From positions 124,001 through 188,000 of the forward strand of contig NZ_JALJCK010000011.1 in the NCBI RefSeq assembly GCF_022899355.1: a stretch of DNA of 64,000 nucleotides. Direction: 5' to 3'. Positions 62,816 through 64,000 of the stretch are shown here, one piece after another. Positions within the stretch are counted from its first letter, which is position 1; every line of letters starts with the position of its first letter. The notes below the pieces were generated by a model. The model had not been told where the DNA came from. It ran no database searches and saw nothing but the letters and a program-made list of their open reading frames with translations. The stretch is from Shinella yambaruensis. Its GTDB lineage: Bacteria; Pseudomonadota; Alphaproteobacteria; Rhizobiales; Rhizobiaceae. Made by a program: the position numbers and the translations under genes.

Positions 62816-63454
62816 ATGCTGAGGTTTCAGGCTGCCTTTCCGGTCCTGCTTGCTGGCGCGCTGGCGCTCGGCGGCTGCAAATTCGTCAAGACCGAGGACG
62901 AGCGGAAGCAGGCGGCGGCCGGCGCCTTCAATCCGGACAAGCTGGTCGCCGATATCTGGGACACCAGGGTCGTGCCCTATATCGAGGAGCGCGCCGGCCC
63001 GTTCCAGGAGGTTTCCGCCCTTGCGGCGAGCGATCTGAATGCCGCGGCTGAAAAATACGGCCACAAGGAAAAGCAGGGCAACGCGCCCTGGACCTTTGCG
63101 GCGAGGATCGACGGCGTGATCGTCGCCGAGGAGACGAAGTCGCGCGCGGCCTATGTCGACGTGGATGTTAACGGCGACAGGCAAGCGGATGTGCGTGTCT
63201 CGATCGGCCCGGCCATTCGCGGCACGGCGATCCGCGACAGCCTGAAATTCGTGAATTTCAACGAGTTCAAGAACCAGATCGAATGGGCTCAGTACGGCAA
63301 GTCGTTCAACACCCATGTCAACGGCCTGCTTTTGGAAAAGCTGCCGCGGGAAAACCTGACGGGCAGGACGATCAAGGCGACCGGCGCCTATCCGCTGCCG
63401 GCCAAGGGCCAGTTGCCGCAATTCGTGCCCGTCACGATCACCGTCGGGGGCTGA
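62816..63454 (+). CDS. DUF2291 lipoprotein of the second polyol transporter
   Basis: Protein of 212 residues with a lipoprotein signal: hydrophobic AAFPVLLAGALALGG then lipobox LGGC near residue 21. The periplasmic domain keeps the DUF2291 core (RVSIGPAIRGTAIRDS, then NFNEFKNQIEWAQYG) seen in the erythritol-locus copy. An ATG at 62810 is also in frame; 62816 is preferred since CGGAGA is then eight bases away. One base separates it from the ATPase start. Role not known; placement between binding protein and ATPase suggests a transporter component. Confidence 0.85.
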   Translation: MLRFQAAFPVLLAGALALGGCKFVKTEDERKQAAAGAFNPDKLVADIWDTRVVPYIEERAGPFQEVSALAASDLNAAAEKYGHKEKQGNAPWTFAARIDGVIVAEETKSRAAYVDVDVNGDRQADVRVSIGPAIRGTAIRDSLKFVNFNEFKNQIEWAQYGKSFNTHVNGLLLEKLPRENLTGRTIKATGAYPLPAKGQLPQFVPVTITVGG

Positions 63455-63455
63455 G

Positions 63456-64000
63456 ATGAGTGGCATCGACGACGGCGACGTCATTCTGGAACTCAAGGAT
63501 ATCACCAAGGCCTATTCCGGCATCGTGGCGCTGAAGAAGGCGGACCTGAAGCTGCGGCGCGGCGCGGTCAACGTGCTCGTCGGCGAGAACGGCGCCGGCA
63601 AGTCGACGATGATGCGTATCATCGCCGGCGTGGAGCGGCCGACGCTCGGCGAAATCTGGATGGACGGCGAGCGCATCCATTTGAACAGCCCCGCCGACGC
63701 GGTGCGCCACGGCATCGGCATCGTCTTCCAGGAACTGAACCTGTTCGGCAACCTCTCCGTTGCCGAGAACATCTTTGCGACGCGTGAGATCACAAGAGGC
63801 CTTCGCGGCATCGACCACAAGGCGCAGGTGGAGAAGGCCAACGAGTTCCTGAACCGTCTCGAAGCCGGCATTTCCGCCGATACGCTGGCGGAAGACCTGC
63901 CGATCGGCCAGCAGCAGCTCGTCGAGATCGCGCGCGCCGTCTCGCTCGACACGCGCATCCTCATCATGGACGAACCGACCTCGGCGCTCAGCGCGGCGGA
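63456..64000 (+). CDS. Ribose-type ABC transporter ATPase (3' end beyond window)
   Basis: N-terminal 181 residues of an RbsA-class duplicated ATPase. Walker A is GENGAGKSTMMRIIAGVERP, Q-loop VFQELNLFGNLSVAENIF, signature-region DLPIGQQQLVEIARAVS and Walker B ILIMDEPTSALS, where the window ends. It is a paralogue of EryE. The permease gene is expected just outside. Confidence 0.92.
   Translation, partial: MSGIDDGDVILELKDITKAYSGIVALKKADLKLRRGAVNVLVGENGAGKSTMMRIIAGVERPTLGEIWMDGERIHLNSPADAVRHGIGIVFQELNLFGNLSVAENIFATREITRGLRGIDHKAQVEKANEFLNRLEAGISADTLAEDLPIGQQQLVEIARAVSLDTRILIMDEPTSALSAA

Overview
The window is high-GC and gene-dense, with short gaps and many ATGA-type overlaps. Its content (PutR-PutA, NirK/NirV, norEFCBQD, NnrR/NnrS, an erythritol locus with eryH and eryI, many ABC uptake systems, and a palindromic intergenic mosaic) points to an alphaproteobacterium of the Rhizobiales, probably Rhizobiaceae (Shinella, Ensifer, Rhizobium or a relative). 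I saw no rRNA, tRNA, CRISPR array, transposase or replication origin.

Layout. 1-2362: tail of a Dpp/Opp-type peptide or nickel ABC operon. 2369-6705: divergent putR and putA for proline use. 6759-11366: ubiX-ubiD (minus) facing ubiT-ubiU-ubiV (plus), the oxygen-independent ubiquinone set. 11373-26352: a denitrification block with a hemerythrin-like protein, norEF, norCBQD, hemN, a DUF2249/MIP18 group, nnrS, nirK-nirV and a cysteine-free Crp/Fnr regulator (nnrR). 26377-29988: a kinase/LytM/PLP-lyase fusion with a divergent Lrp-type regulator. 30105-39050: an amino-sugar locus (RpiR, NanE, Gfo/Idh oxidoreductase, family-1 ABC transporter, ROK kinase, Eis-like acetyltransferase). 39138-45423: a GntR regulator and a Liv-type ABC operon ending in an Asp/Glu/hydantoin-racemase-family enzyme. 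45481-57805: a complete erythritol locus, eryABCD and eryRHI (minus) facing DUF2291-eryEFG (plus). 57937-64000: DeoR regulator, DAK-family kinase, ApnO-like dehydrogenase and a second DUF2291-containing transporter that runs off the end.

How it works together. Seven promoters in the respiratory block carry a TTG-N8-CAA box (FNR/NnrR type) whose centre lies 29-30 bp from a CTAG or TTAG -10-like element. This places each box at about -41.5. They precede ubiTUV, norEF, norCBQD, hemN, the DUF2249 group, nnrS and nirKV, so one regulator probably couples nitrite/NO reduction to anaerobic heme and quinone synthesis. The last third is devoted to uptake and phosphorylation of small polyols or branched sugars. 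Erythritol would be taken in by EryEFG, phosphorylated by EryA, oxidised by EryB and isomerised by EryC, EryH and EryI to D-erythrose 4-phosphate. The adjacent kinase/dehydrogenase unit probably handles a related compound.
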